This document shows, one piece after another, positions 53,907 through 63,484 of a stretch of 64,000 nt of DNA. How positions within the stretch are numbered: the stretch's first letter is position 1; each line of letters opens with the position of its first letter. The position numbers were made by a program, and so were the translations under genes. The notes beneath the pieces were generated by a model that saw only the letters and a list, made by a program, of their open reading frames with translations, was not told where the DNA came from and did no database searches. Origin of the DNA: Ilyomonas sp965219515 (GTDB taxonomy: Bacteria > Bacteroidota > Bacteroidia > Chitinophagales > Chitinophagaceae); NCBI GenBank assembly GCA_965219515.1, contig OZ244776.1, positions 1,426,001 to 1,490,000 on the forward strand, in the 5' to 3' direction.

Positions 53907-54683
53907 TTACTTCACCATTATCTTATTAAACAAAACCGTATCGCCGTTAAACACATTAAAATCTGTGTGATAAGAAATTCCGTTTACGGTACCATGCTCG
54001 TTAAACTGCCAAAACAACCAATCACGCTTTATACGTGGCTGTCTTTGCTGAACATAATGTGCAATCCAAAGCGGGTAATTGTCGAAGTCTTTGCCCAGAT
54101 ATTTTTCGTAAAAGCTTACGTAGGTATAAATAACCGGCTTCACACCATAATGCGTTTCAATCATATTCAGCCACAACTTTAATTCTATCCGCATCGCTTC
54201 GGGTTTAATTTTGTAAAGCTGTTCAATATCTACAACCGGCGGCAAATCGCCTGGTTGCAGCTTCACCGTTTTCATAAAATGAATTGCCTGCGCAGCACCG
54301 CTTTTATTTGGCAGATAAAAATGATATGCGCCATGCGGAATGTGAAACGACCGGCTTGTATTCCAGTTGCGTTTGTAAAACGCATCAACTTTGGTTAGCC
54401 CTTCAGTAGCTTTGATATAAGCGAAATCAAGTTTTACATCTTCCACCTGCATGGCTTTTACGGCGTTCCATGAAATATTTCCCTGGTGCCGGCTGATGTC
54501 TATTCCGTGGATCGTATAACCCATGGGAATGTCTATATTAAAGCCCTGGTAGCGAACAAAAGTTTTCTGATACGAAAGGTAAATTTCAAAAAGCTGATAT
54601 GAAATGTAGCCGGCAACGACGGTTAATAAAATAATAATGAAATAAAGCCATTGTTTTCGTTTCTTCTTCCTCCGCTTCGCCAT
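53907..54683 (-). CDS. Membrane-anchored GH25 lysozyme-like protein
   Basis: A 258-residue protein with a Lys/Arg-rich N-terminus and one TM helix (about 12-34), then a GH25 (Chalaropsis-type lysozyme) domain: HGIDISRHQG (Asp), FAYIKATEG, HGAYHFYLP, PPVVDIEQLY (Asp-x-Glu catalytic pair) and LFWQFNEHGTVNG. It should cleave peptidoglycan in the periplasm, for example during wall remodelling. The peptidase gene upstream on the same strand ends 21 bp away... the spacing allows co-transcription. Confidence 0.9.
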   Translation of the reverse strand: MAKRRKKKRKQWLYFIIILLTVVAGYISYQLFEIYLSYQKTFVRYQGFNIDIPMGYTIHGIDISRHQGNISWNAVKAMQVEDVKLDFAYIKATEGLTKVDAFYKRNWNTSRSFHIPHGAYHFYLPNKSGAAQAIHFMKTVKLQPGDLPPVVDIEQLYKIKPEAMRIELKLWLNMIETHYGVKPVIYTYVSFYEKYLGKDFDNYPLWIAHYVQQRQPRIKRDWLFWQFNEHGTVNGISYHTDFNVFNGDTVLFNKIMVK

Positions 54684-54704
54684 ATTCTTTTTCTGGAAAA
54701 AACT

Positions 54705-56663
54705 TTATTGCTTAATAAATTTCCGCTTTATTATATTCCCGTTTTCGCTTTGCAGAAAAACGAAATAAACACCCTTCGATAAGTGCGAAACAGGCACTTT
54801 CATTGGATTATCGCCGTTGCGGAAATTTGTTCTTTTATAAACAATTTTACCCGAAACATCGCTGATGCTTATTATTTTATAATCTGCCGGATCATCTGCC
54901 GGAAAACGGATGTACAGAATGTCATTTGCGGGATTTGGATAAACAACCAAAGTATTACTTCCCTGGCTGTCATCAATTACCAATAAATTACTATCGTTTT
55001 GTGAAATATTATTTTTACTGATTACATATTGCGAAGGATCAATAAGTATGGTATCGGGTTCAAAAGAAATTGGTACAGACAGATTTGTAATATTTTGCCC
55101 AATGTGAATCACCACATCTTTCTCCTCAGAACCGTTTTTAAATTTCAATTGCAATGGCATGGCAAAACATTTAACGGACGCATGGCTGGTAGTTTCGGTA
55201 ATTTGCAACTGCATGTTATTGTTCTTCCGGTTCCACTTCACAAAAAAAGACGGGTAGCCTTTTCCATAAAACCATTGCGTAAAAAAATCGTTGAGCGGGT
55301 TGCCGTAAACTGTCTCTAAATGGCTTTGTAAATCTTTGGTGCGTGCAAAGCCGTATTGCAAAGCGGAATCTTGGAGGTACTGATTGATGCCTGAAAAAAA
55401 AACCGGATCGCCCAATGTCCAGCGCAACATCCGCAAGAGCATCGCTCCTTTTTTATAAGACAGGTTAAAGTTGAAAATTCTGTTTACATCGGTTGTATCA
55501 TCAACCCAAACGGAGCCGTCCGGCTCGGCGGTTGCATAGTTCATGCTCTGCGATACGATGGCAGCCAGATTTTCGGGATGCAAATGCTCGGTATAAAAAA
55601 TGTCTGCGAGATAAGTTGCGAAACCTTCATTTAGCCAGATGTCCTGCCAACTTGCCAGCGTTATTTTATCGCCAAACCACTGATGTGCCAGTTCGTGCGC
55701 CATCAGATATTCATCTGCATTTTTAATGAACGAATTGCTCTGATGTTCAATGCCACCGCTCCAGTCAAATTGCGTTTGCCCGTAACGCTCTTTCAAAAAA
55801 GGATAATCGCCGAAATAACGGTCGTAAAGCGTAAGCGCATTATAAACATCCGGCGTATAAGTTTGAAAATAATCGATAAATTCGGGATAAACTGTGGTAA
55901 CAACCGGAAGCATTCCATGCTGCAGAGGTATTTGCTTGGTAAAGGAAACATAATTGGTTACGGCTATGCCAACCAGATAGGTAGCAATCGGGTAGCGATG
56001 CCTGAAGTGACTGGTAACATAGTTTTCACTTACAATTGTATCGGCAAGAACGCCGTTTGCCGAAGCCGCAAATTCAGATGGATGCGTAATGTAAATGTCC
56101 ATGCTGTCAATTTTATCATCCAAACCATTGCGGCATGGCCACCAGCCGCGTGCGCCATACGGCTCGCTAAGCGTCCATATAACAGGCACATTATTGTTAT
56201 GCGTGCTTTGGGTAAAACTTCCAGAACCATTGTTGGCAGGCGCGCCATGATAATAAATGGCAAGCGAATCTTTTTGTCCGGCAGCTAGTGTTTGGGTAAA
56301 AAAAATCGTTAGCGTTTTATTGCTGTCCTGATTGAAACCAACCATTTCCCCGTGCATGGTTACGCTGTCAACAACCAATGAATTATCAAGATCAAAAACA
56401 ATTTTACCGGCTTGTTTTGTTAGCGTAATATAATATAAAACCGAACCACTGATGTAGTAATAAGCCGGATTAATATTCCAGTGAAAACGCGCATAATCAG
56501 TTATAAAATCGCCGGAAGCCAATGTAGAGAAAACACCATTGCCTGATTCAGCGGTAATGTTGCCTTTCTTTTCAATTTCTGCAATCCGAAAAGATGGCTG
56601 CGTTTGCTGGGCAAAAGAAGTCGCAAATGCAAAAAATGAAAGAATAACAAAAAACAGCTTCAT
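54705..56663 (-). CDS. M1 family metallopeptidase with T9SS sorting domain
   Basis: A 652-residue secreted aminopeptidase with a signal peptide ending ATSFAQQ, an N-terminal saddle domain, substrate motif GGIEHQSNSF (variant of GxMEN) and the zinc site HELAHQWFGDK (about 320-330), with the third ligand Glu in WLNEGFATYLAD. The C-terminal ~85 residues are a T9SS type A sorting domain from VVYPNPANDILYIRF. It probably releases N-terminal amino acids from peptides at the cell surface. The helical C-terminal domain of larger M1 enzymes is absent. Confidence 0.93.
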   Translation of the reverse strand: MKLFFVILSFFAFATSFAQQTQPSFRIAEIEKKGNITAESGNGVFSTLASGDFITDYARFHWNINPAYYYISGSVLYYITLTKQAGKIVFDLDNSLVVDSVTMHGEMVGFNQDSNKTLTIFFTQTLAAGQKDSLAIYYHGAPANNGSGSFTQSTHNNNVPVIWTLSEPYGARGWWPCRNGLDDKIDSMDIYITHPSEFAASANGVLADTIVSENYVTSHFRHRYPIATYLVGIAVTNYVSFTKQIPLQHGMLPVVTTVYPEFIDYFQTYTPDVYNALTLYDRYFGDYPFLKERYGQTQFDWSGGIEHQSNSFIKNADEYLMAHELAHQWFGDKITLASWQDIWLNEGFATYLADIFYTEHLHPENLAAIVSQSMNYATAEPDGSVWVDDTTDVNRIFNFNLSYKKGAMLLRMLRWTLGDPVFFSGINQYLQDSALQYGFARTKDLQSHLETVYGNPLNDFFTQWFYGKGYPSFFVKWNRKNNNMQLQITETTSHASVKCFAMPLQLKFKNGSEEKDVVIHIGQNITNLSVPISFEPDTILIDPSQYVISKNNISQNDSNLLVIDDSQGSNTLVVYPNPANDILYIRFPADDPADYKIISISDVSGKIVYKRTNFRNGDNPMKVPVSHLSKGVYFVFLQSENGNIIKRKFIKQ

Positions 56664-56741
56664 ACAGAACCTTTACTTCTGATAAAGATATTGAACCTTT
56701 CAGGCGAAAAGCAGCCGGGGATAATAAAGTAAGATTAAATA

Positions 56742-57497
56742 TTATACGGCTACAGGTATAGAATGAATGGCATTGCTCATTTCTTTTATCAGGCCCGGAT
56801 CTTTTTCAATGGCATTTCCAACAACAATAACATCAGCGCCGGCTTTACAATTGCGATACGCTTTTTCCGGATCGCTGATGCCGCCGCCAACTATGAGTGG
56901 CGCTTCTATGTGCTTTGCCACTTTTTCTATCATCATTTCGCCGATGGCCCGCTTGGCGCCGCTGCCTGCATCCATGTAAATCAGCTTCATGCCAAGCATT
57001 TCGCCTGCCATTGCCGTGCACATGGCAATCTCGTTTTTATCTGCCGGAATGGGCGAGGCATTGGAAATATATGACACGGTAGTGGGCGCACCGCCGTCAA
57101 TTACCATATAACCCGTTGGCATAATTTCAAGACCGCTTCCTTTTACAAACGGCGCGCTGATAACGTGCTGACCAATTAACAACTCGGGATTGCGACCTGA
57201 TATTAAAGACAGATACAACAGCGCATCGGCATATTTACTGATTTGCGACGGTGAGCCGGGAAAAAGAACCACCGGAATAATGCATAACGCTTTTATTCTT
57301 TTGATACATTCATCAAGATGATTTGAAATAACAAGACTGCCGCCAACAAAAAGATAATCTACATGCGCATCCAGAGCAAGCGTAATAAGCTGATCGGTTT
57401 TTTCCACGTCAACTTTATCCGGATCAATTAACACAGCAAATGATTTATGTCCTGATTTTTTCCTTTCCCGAAACTGTTGGTATAGTTGATTCTTCAT
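56742..57497 (-). CDS. Geranylgeranylglyceryl/heptaprenylglyceryl phosphate synthase family
   Basis: A 251-residue TIM-barrel prenyltransferase of the GGGPS/PcrB family that joins a polyprenyl chain to sn-glycerol-1-phosphate. Family motifs: FAVLIDPDK near the start, VDYLFVGGSLV, FPGSPSQIS, IYMDAGSGA, and the phosphate-binding PLIVGGGISDPEKA and ADVIVVGNAIEKD. The ATG at 57497 fits the family; a longer frame to 57593 is dominated by non-conserved residues. Such enzymes are archaeal hallmarks but also occur in Bacteroidota, where the product's role is unclear. Confidence 0.92.
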   Translation of the reverse strand: MKNQLYQQFRERKKSGHKSFAVLIDPDKVDVEKTDQLITLALDAHVDYLFVGGSLVISNHLDECIKRIKALCIIPVVLFPGSPSQISKYADALLYLSLISGRNPELLIGQHVISAPFVKGSGLEIMPTGYMVIDGGAPTTVSYISNASPIPADKNEIAMCTAMAGEMLGMKLIYMDAGSGAKRAIGEMMIEKVAKHIEAPLIVGGGISDPEKAYRNCKAGADVIVVGNAIEKDPGLIKEMSNAIHSIPVAV

Positions 57498-57810
57498 GCA
57501 GATTGATAAAGATAGCTGCAAAAATGCAAAAACTTTTTTACATCGGGCTTCATTACCTGCTTCTCCGTCACTTAACTCATAGCTTACTGCCATTTATAGT
57601 AATTTTTGCCCACTTACAAACAAATATTGTCCTGTTTTATGCCACATGTGTTTTATTTTCCCGTTTGCCTCAATTTTCCGGTTATTGCATAAATATTTAA
57701 AAATCAATACTATTTATTTTTTAATATTTTATTTTTCCTTACAAATGATTTTCCGGCAAAAAATGGCACAATTATATTTATGAGTTTATCGTAATTAAAA
57801 AATCAAAATC

Positions 57811-58017
57811 ATGACACAACTAACCATAGATACTTCTGTCAATCGCGCTAACGTGCTTATGTCTATACCAACACTTCCGAATTTTGACAAAAAAATCTTT
57901 ACCAGAAAAAACCTTGTTACATACACAACCGCCCCCAAAACCTGGTATCGCAAGTCTGCAATCAGATTATCATCTGTTGACTGGGACATGAATATGAATG
58001 AATTAGAATTTGAGTAA
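57811..58017 (+). CDS. Hypothetical small protein
   Basis: A 68-residue frame with ATG at 57811, no signal peptide and no recognised motif. It has a basic middle (KIFTRKNLVTYTTAPKTWYR) and an acidic end (VDWDMNMNELEFE). It lies 83 bp before the CCA-adding enzyme gene on the same strand. The composition looks protein-like. The opposite strand also has an open frame here, which I reject. Confidence 0.5.
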   Translation: MTQLTIDTSVNRANVLMSIPTLPNFDKKIFTRKNLVTYTTAPKTWYRKSAIRLSSVDWDMNMNELEFE

Positions 58018-58087
58018 CCCAAGTTTATTGCATTCATACGCAAAATGCTTTTCTTTTCCCATCTTATATTATTGCGAAGCGGCAAAT

Positions 58088-58095
58088 TATCTTTG
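58088..58095 (+). promoter_or_regulatory. -7 promoter box immediately before the CCA-enzyme ATG
   Basis: TATCTTTG matches TAnnTTTG and ends 5 nt before the ATG at 58101. A transcript from it would start at or next to the start codon. Confidence 0.55.
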
Positions 58096-58100
58096 TCCCG

Positions 58101-59522
58101 ATGCAAATACCTTGTACGGAAAAAGAACTGTTTGTCTTTAAAAAGATAGCTGCTGCTGCACACGAGCTTTATTATCCTGTTTATATTACCGGGGGTTTTG
58201 TACGCGACAAAATAATTGGTCGTTCGTCTAAAGATGCTGACATCGTTTGCATGGGCGATGGCATTTTGCTGGCGCAAAAAGTTGCCGAACGCTTTCATCC
58301 CAAACCTGCCGTTGCTTTTTTTAAAAATTTCGGAACAGCTCAGATTAAAATCGACAGTTTTGAAATTGAGTTTGTTGGCGCAAGAAAAGAAAGTTACCGT
58401 TCAGCAAGCCGCAATCCTTCAATAACCGAAGGAACTCTGGAAGATGATCAGAACCGCAGAGATTTTACAATTAATGCGTTGGGTGTAAGTTTAAATGAAA
58501 AAGATTATGGCAAGTTGATTGATCCATTTAACGGAATAAGAGATATTGAATTAAAAATTATCAGAACACCGCTTGACCCGGTTGTTACCTTTTCCGATGA
58601 TCCGCTTCGTATGATGCGCGCCATTCGTTTTGCTTCGCAACTGAATTTTGTGATTGAAGAAAAAACCTTCGCTGCCATTTGCGAAAATGCACACCGCATC
58701 AGCATCATTTCTCAGGAACGCATCACCGAAGAGATAAACAAAATCATGCTTAGCAAGCAACCATCTGTCGGGTTGCATTTATTATTTCAAACCGGATTGC
58801 TGCATCTTATTTTTCCGCAGATGCAGGATTTGCAGGGCGCTGAAAATATTGATGGCATGGGGCATAAAGACAATTTTTATCACACTTTACAGGTAATAGA
58901 TAATGTGGCAGCCAAAAGTAATGATTTGTGGCTGCGCTGGGCAGCGCTGATGCACGACATGGGAAAGCCCGCCACCAAAGGATTTGAGGAAGGTCATGGC
59001 TTTACATTTCACGGGCACGAAGTGGTTGGCGCACGCTTGGTTCCCAAATTGTTTGCAAAGCTGAAGCTGCCGCTTGGTGATACGATGAAATTTGTGCAAA
59101 AGCTGGTGCTGCTGCATTTGCGTCCGATTAGTCTGACAAAAGAAAACATTACCGACAGCGCTTTGCGCCGTTTATTATATGATGCCGGTGAAGACATAGA
59201 TAAACTGATGATACTTTGCGAGGCAGACATTACAACAAAAAATAAATACAAAGCAAAACGTTATCTGCAAAATTTTGAAATGGTTCGCCGCCGTTTGGTT
59301 GAAGTTGAAGAAAACGATGCCATTCGCAACTGGCAACCGCCAATAACCGGCGAAACCATTATGCAAACTTTTTTATTAAAGCCAGGCAGAGAAGTAGGCA
59401 TTATAAAAGATGCGATACGCGAGGCGATTCTTGACGGCGTAATTCCAAATCGCTACGAAGCAGCCTTTCAGTTTATGTTGCAAAAAGGCGCCGAATTGCA
59501 TCTGCAACCTGTAACAAATTGA
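58101..59522 (+). CDS. CCA tRNA nucleotidyltransferase / poly(A) polymerase family, with HD domain
   Basis: A 473-residue class II nucleotidyltransferase that adds or repairs the 3' CCA of tRNA. The N-terminal head has VYITGGFVRDKIIG (GGxVRD) and KDADIV (metal-binding DxD), then RRDFTINALGVS and DPLRMMRAIRFASQL. The second half carries an HD phosphohydrolase-like domain (WAALMHDMGKPATK). The ATG is at 58101 next to a promoter box. Poly(A) polymerase activity cannot be excluded. Confidence 0.93.
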   Translation: MQIPCTEKELFVFKKIAAAAHELYYPVYITGGFVRDKIIGRSSKDADIVCMGDGILLAQKVAERFHPKPAVAFFKNFGTAQIKIDSFEIEFVGARKESYRSASRNPSITEGTLEDDQNRRDFTINALGVSLNEKDYGKLIDPFNGIRDIELKIIRTPLDPVVTFSDDPLRMMRAIRFASQLNFVIEEKTFAAICENAHRISIISQERITEEINKIMLSKQPSVGLHLLFQTGLLHLIFPQMQDLQGAENIDGMGHKDNFYHTLQVIDNVAAKSNDLWLRWAALMHDMGKPATKGFEEGHGFTFHGHEVVGARLVPKLFAKLKLPLGDTMKFVQKLVLLHLRPISLTKENITDSALRRLLYDAGEDIDKLMILCEADITTKNKYKAKRYLQNFEMVRRRLVEVEENDAIRNWQPPITGETIMQTFLLKPGREVGIIKDAIREAILDGVIPNRYEAAFQFMLQKGAELHLQPVTN

Positions 59523-59645
59523 TTTTTTGATGTTTAAAGCAAGGACAAACGGCATCTGAAATTAGGGAAAATTGAATTGTTAGTTTTAGGAACTTAATCC
59601 TGTTGTAACCATTTCGCCCTTCAATTTTTGTAAATGATATTCCCC

Positions 59646-59653
59646 TATTTTTG
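59646..59653 (+). promoter_or_regulatory. Candidate -7 promoter box (PpiD-like gene)
   Basis: TATTTTTG matches TAnnTTTG and lies 27 nt before the ATG at 59681. Confidence 0.45.
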
Positions 59654-59680
59654 CTATCCTCAAAAAATTTTATTACTTGT

Positions 59681-61813
59681 ATGTCAGTTATTCAGCGAAT
59701 TCGTGATAAAGGTGCGTGGATTGTTTTTGGCATTATTGCGCTTGCCCTTGTAGCATTTATCCTTCAGGATTCTTCATTGCGGCGGGGAAATATGTTTTCT
59801 AATACCACAACTATTGGAAGTGTAAACGGTGAAAAACTTGAGCGTACCGATTTTCAAAGCAATATCAATTTCTTCGACAACCTGAGCAAGCAACGCGGTC
59901 AGCAAATGCAGCCCGGCATTTTAAACGGTCAGGTTTGGAATTATATGGTGCAACAGGCTTTGCTGAAACAGGAACTGAGCAAGCTTGGCATTGCCTTCAC
60001 GGCAAAAGAATTAGCGGATGTTTTGTTTGGCGATAACCCGCCGCAATGGATGCAGCAGCAATTTACTGACCCCAAAACCGGCGTATTTGATGCCAATGCC
60101 GCCCGCCAGCAGTTTGCCCAGATAAAGAAAAATGCAAACGACCCGCGCGTTCAGGAAATTCAGAAACAGTTTATTGATCCTACCACGCAACAGGCATTGT
60201 TTACCAAATATTCGGTTTTATTAAGCGGAGCGACTTATATTCCGAAATGGATGGCTGAAAAAACCAATGCTGATAACAATTCGGTGGCAAAAGCTTCTTA
60301 CGTTTTTGTACCTTATAGCTCCGTTAGCGACAGTGCTGTTACGGTAAGTGATGATGATATTACAGCTTATTTAAAAAAGCATGAGGATTTATACAAGCGT
60401 GATGACGAAACGCGTACGGTTCAATACGTTACTTTTAGCGAAACACCTACGGCTGCTGATTCCGCGGCTGTCAGAGATCAGTTATCATCATTAAAACCTG
60501 GCTTCGCTGCAACAAGTGAAGTATCTTCTTTTGTAGTTTCTAAAAACAGCGACATTCCTTACAATGAAACTTATACATTGCGAAGCGATTTCAGAGATGC
60601 TGCCAGCGACAGCATTTTGCAACTGGCAACCGGCGAAGTGTTCGGACCTTATGTAAGTAACGGCTCATATGCGCTGGCAAAATTAGTTGGCAAGCGCATG
60701 GTTCCGGACTCTGCCAAAGTGCGCCATATTCTTATTAAAACGCAGGATCAGGGTAAAGATGTTCTGGCAGACAGCACGGCGAAAATGAGAATAGACAGCA
60801 TTGCCGCGGCAATTAAGAGCGGTGCTAATTTCGATTCGATGGTTCAGAAATATAGCGATGACCCCGGCAGCAAAACCACAAACGGCGAGTATGATTTTCC
60901 CTTTTCGCAGTTTAGCGGTATCAGCAAAGAATTTGCTGAAACGGCATTTTACGAACCCGCAGGAACCAAAAAAGTTGTAAAAGTATCCAACAGTCAGTAT
61001 GCTGGTTATCATTACATAGAAGTGCTGAACCAGAAAAACATGCAGGAAGCGTACAACGTAGCCTACATAGCGAAACCGATTAATGCCAGCACCGAAACCA
61101 TTAATAACGCCAGTGCGGCAGCTTCTCAGTTTGCATCAAACAGCAAAGACCAGAAAACTTTTGATGCGGCTGCTAAAAAAAGCAGCCTGACACCGGCAGC
61201 TTCACAGGAAATAAAAAAAGAAGATTATTCAATTCTCATTGGTGGCGGAGAAAACCGTGAATTTATTAAATGGGTTTTTAATAATGACGTGGGCGATGTT
61301 TCTGATCCTTACGAATTGGGCGATCAGTATGTAGTGGCGCTGATTACGTCGGTACAAAAGGCCGGACTTGTTTCTGCCCACACCGCGCGTCCGCAGGTGG
61401 AAAGTATGGTGAGAAACGAAAAGAAAGCAAAAACCATTATCAGCAACAAAATAAAAGGCAGCACATTAGAAGCCGTTGCAAAAAATGCAGGCGTATCTGT
61501 ACAGGAAGCTGATAGCCTGTCTTTTCAATCGCCCGCCATACCTGATTTAGGTTTTGAGCCGAAGGTTTTAGGAGCTGCATTTGATAAAAACATAGTTTCC
61601 AAAATCAGCGACCCGATTGCCGGGAATGCAGGTGTATTTGTTATGAAAAGCAATGGTGTTGCGGCATTGCCTTCGCCCGGCATATCTGTAGAACAGGTGC
61701 AGGAAAGCATGAAACAAAGATTGCTGCAACAGCAGAATAGCGGCAATGGCGGTGTTTTCGAGGCGTTGCGTAAGAATGCTTCTATTTCCGATTACCGGTC
61801 TAACTTTTATTGA
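59681..61813 (+). CDS. PpiD-like peptidylprolyl isomerase / periplasmic chaperone
   Basis: A 710-residue inner-membrane-anchored periplasmic folding factor. The N-terminal TM helix (GAWIVFGIIALALVAFIL) is followed by a SurA/PpiD N-terminal chaperone domain (about 40-210). One parvulin-type PPIC domain follows (about 340-440, VRHILIKTQDQGK to GYHYIEVLNQK), then a C-terminal helical region. It should assist folding of outer-membrane and secreted proteins. The ATG at 59681 is chosen because it directly precedes the conserved SVIQRIRDKG start. The next gene overlaps its stop by 1 bp. Confidence 0.92.
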   Translation: MSVIQRIRDKGAWIVFGIIALALVAFILQDSSLRRGNMFSNTTTIGSVNGEKLERTDFQSNINFFDNLSKQRGQQMQPGILNGQVWNYMVQQALLKQELSKLGIAFTAKELADVLFGDNPPQWMQQQFTDPKTGVFDANAARQQFAQIKKNANDPRVQEIQKQFIDPTTQQALFTKYSVLLSGATYIPKWMAEKTNADNNSVAKASYVFVPYSSVSDSAVTVSDDDITAYLKKHEDLYKRDDETRTVQYVTFSETPTAADSAAVRDQLSSLKPGFAATSEVSSFVVSKNSDIPYNETYTLRSDFRDAASDSILQLATGEVFGPYVSNGSYALAKLVGKRMVPDSAKVRHILIKTQDQGKDVLADSTAKMRIDSIAAAIKSGANFDSMVQKYSDDPGSKTTNGEYDFPFSQFSGISKEFAETAFYEPAGTKKVVKVSNSQYAGYHYIEVLNQKNMQEAYNVAYIAKPINASTETINNASAAASQFASNSKDQKTFDAAAKKSSLTPAASQEIKKEDYSILIGGGENREFIKWVFNNDVGDVSDPYELGDQYVVALITSVQKAGLVSAHTARPQVESMVRNEKKAKTIISNKIKGSTLEAVAKNAGVSVQEADSLSFQSPAIPDLGFEPKVLGAAFDKNIVSKISDPIAGNAGVFVMKSNGVAALPSPGISVEQVQESMKQRLLQQQNSGNGGVFEALRKNASISDYRSNFY

Positions 61814-62229
61814 TGATACACAAAAAACCGAACCGCAGAACATTTATAACGGCTGCTGCAACAATAAGTGCAGCAGCCGTTACTCCTTCTTTTGCGTTTG
61901 CAAAAAACATTACCATGAAGCAACCATTGATTCATCATGCCTTATTCTGGTTAAAACATCCTGCCTCTCTGCAAGACAGAGACAAACTGGTAGAAGGCGT
62001 AAAAACGCTGGAACACATCAAACAAATTAAAAACCTGTATGTAGGCATTGTTGCCGATACCGAAAAGCGTGATGTGGTAGATGCTTCCTGGGGCGTATCT
62101 GAAATTATGTTTTTCGATAACTTAGATGACCAGAAATCGTATCAGGACGACGCCATTCACCAGGCGTTCATTAAGAATTACAGCCACCTTTGGGAAAAAG
62201 TTGTGATTTATGATGCGATAACCATGTAA
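61813..62229 (+). CDS. Dabb-domain (stress-responsive A/B barrel) protein with Tat-like signal
   Basis: A 138-residue protein whose N-terminus has a twin-arginine-like signal (NRRTFITAAATISAAAVTPS, then a cleavage site near AFA). The mature part is a ferredoxin-like Dabb domain (LIHHALFWLKHPAS to HLWEKVVIYDAI). Dabb proteins form dimeric barrels, some binding small ligands; this one's function is unknown. Its ATG overlaps the PpiD stop by one base, so the two are translationally coupled. Confidence 0.85.
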   Translation: MIHKKPNRRTFITAAATISAAAVTPSFAFAKNITMKQPLIHHALFWLKHPASLQDRDKLVEGVKTLEHIKQIKNLYVGIVADTEKRDVVDASWGVSEIMFFDNLDDQKSYQDDAIHQAFIKNYSHLWEKVVIYDAITM

Positions 62230-62308
62230 AAATGAATGGTGAAGGCAAGTTGTAAGTGGTGAATGATATTAAATCCTGGCAGATAGTTTAACCGCTGATA
62301 GCTCTCAG

Positions 62309-62716
62309 CTAATTACAATTTTTGCATATTCCGTTGGCTAACATATCAATTCCGTTTACCATAAAACCCGTTGGCAGCTTCACTTGCGGCACAACAATAT
62401 TTTGCAGGCAATACGTTACGCCGCAGTTATCGCATACAAAATGCACATGATTGTCGTGATGATGTCCTTCTTTGCATTCGTCCTGACATAAGGCGTATCG
62501 CACAATATTATCGGTAGAAGGAATGGTATGAATGATGCCGCTTTTTTGAAATGTTTGCAGCGTTCTGTAAATGGTTACGCGGTCAAACTGCTCTTTGGTT
62601 TTCTTCTCAATTAATGCATGTTCAAGTGCGCCATCGTTTTCTAAAAACAATTGTAAAATAGCTTTGCGACTTTCCGTATTGCTTAACCCGTTTTGTTTTA
62701 AAATATCCTGAATCAC
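62309..62716 (-). CDS. Fur-family metal-dependent transcriptional repressor
   Basis: A 135-residue Fur-family protein: winged helix about 1-80 (RVTIYRTLQTFQKSGIIH), then the metal-binding dimerisation domain with ECKEGHHHDNHVHFVCDNCG and a terminal CKNC. The two CxxC pairs form the structural zinc site. Short length and the linked MerC/SCO genes favour a zinc-responsive (Zur-like) role, but PerR or Fur is possible. The start is a GTG at 62716. It follows the SCO gene by 10 bp. Confidence 0.9.
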   Translation of the reverse strand: MIQDILKQNGLSNTESRKAILQLFLENDGALEHALIEKKTKEQFDRVTIYRTLQTFQKSGIIHTIPSTDNIVRYALCQDECKEGHHHDNHVHFVCDNCGVTYCLQNIVVPQVKLPTGFMVNGIDMLANGICKNCN

Positions 62717-62726
62717 AACTAAATAA

Positions 62727-63383
62727 TTAATTGGTGGAATGGGTAAAATTACTGCCCGAAAAATCGGTAACGGTTTCGTTCAACAAAATGTTGATGTCCT
62801 CTTCCAATTGCTTTAATTCACTTTGTTTTAATCCGTCATAAATCTGTCCGCGCAAATTTCCGTTTTTATCTATCAGCGCCAGAAACTGTGTGTGCAAAAA
62901 CTGGTCGTTTATATTTACCACGGCATTCTTCTTATCATCTAACAAATAACTGTTACGCGCCTGTTTGTAAAGACTGTCTTTTCTGCCGGTAAGAAAAATC
63001 CATTTATCCGTATCTACTTTCATTCGCTTTGCATACGCTTTCAGCGTAGCGGCAGAATCTGTTTCGGGGTCGGATGTATGAGAAACAATTAAAAAATCCG
63101 GATTGTCTTTAAACTTGTCATACACCTGTTTCAGATTTCCGTTCATACGTGGACAAATGCCTTTGCAGGTAGTAAAAAAATAATTCACCACGCAAACCTT
63201 TCCCTGCATGTCTTTTTGGGTAAAAGCTGTATTGTTTTCGGTAGTGAACGCAAATGGCTGAACCGTTGCCGATAGCTGCGGCAGTTTTGTTTTCCAGTTA
63301 TCCGTTCCCCAGAAAACAAAAAATAAATACAGAATAGCAAGCCCGATAAAAAACCCGCCGTACACCAGCCATTTCTTTTTCAT
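62727..63383 (-). CDS. SCO1/SenC family copper chaperone
   Basis: A 218-residue membrane-anchored thioredoxin-fold protein for copper delivery to cytochrome oxidase or thiol redox work. One N-terminal TM (about 5-23) is followed by VNYFFTTCKGICPRM (CxxxC copper site) and VNINDQFLHTQFLALID with the conserved His. It is the first gene of an SCO-Fur operon, with a -7 box almost touching its ATG. Confidence 0.92.
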   Translation of the reverse strand: MKKKWLVYGGFFIGLAILYLFFVFWGTDNWKTKLPQLSATVQPFAFTTENNTAFTQKDMQGKVCVVNYFFTTCKGICPRMNGNLKQVYDKFKDNPDFLIVSHTSDPETDSAATLKAYAKRMKVDTDKWIFLTGRKDSLYKQARNSYLLDDKKNAVVNINDQFLHTQFLALIDKNGNLRGQIYDGLKQSELKQLEEDINILLNETVTDFSGSNFTHSTN

Positions 63384-63387
63384 CCGG

Positions 63388-63395
63388 CAAATTTA
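63388..63395 (-). promoter_or_regulatory. -7 promoter box immediately before the SCO ATG
   Basis: On the minus strand TAAATTTG (63395 to 63388) matches TAnnTTTG and ends 4 nt before the SCO start codon, predicting a leaderless or near-leaderless transcript. Confidence 0.5.
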
Positions 63396-63444
63396 CAACA
63401 TCAAAACCCGGTACAAAACAATCTAACATTCTGTTATAAAATTT

Positions 63445-63459
63445 TGCAACAAAGTTGCA
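63445..63459. promoter_or_regulatory. Palindromic operator candidate TGCAAC-AAA-GTTGCA
   Basis: A perfect 6-3-6 dyad lies between the divergent SCO-Fur and merC genes, 17 bp upstream of the merC -7 box (near its -33 region). Position, symmetry and the Fur-family gene nearby suggest that it is the repressor's binding site. The assignment is inferred. Confidence 0.6.
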
Positions 63460-63476
63460 TTTCTAAAAATTCCATT

Positions 63477-63484
63477 TATTTTTG
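63477..63484 (+). promoter_or_regulatory. -7 promoter box immediately before merC
   Basis: TATTTTTG matches TAnnTTTG and ends 6 nt before the merC ATG at 63491. Confidence 0.5.

Noticed and set aside
57795..58298. 167-codon minus-strand frame opposite the small gene and the CCA-enzyme start
   Set aside because: It overlaps the conserved N-terminus of the CCA-adding enzyme, has no recognisable domain, and is best explained as an antisense open frame.
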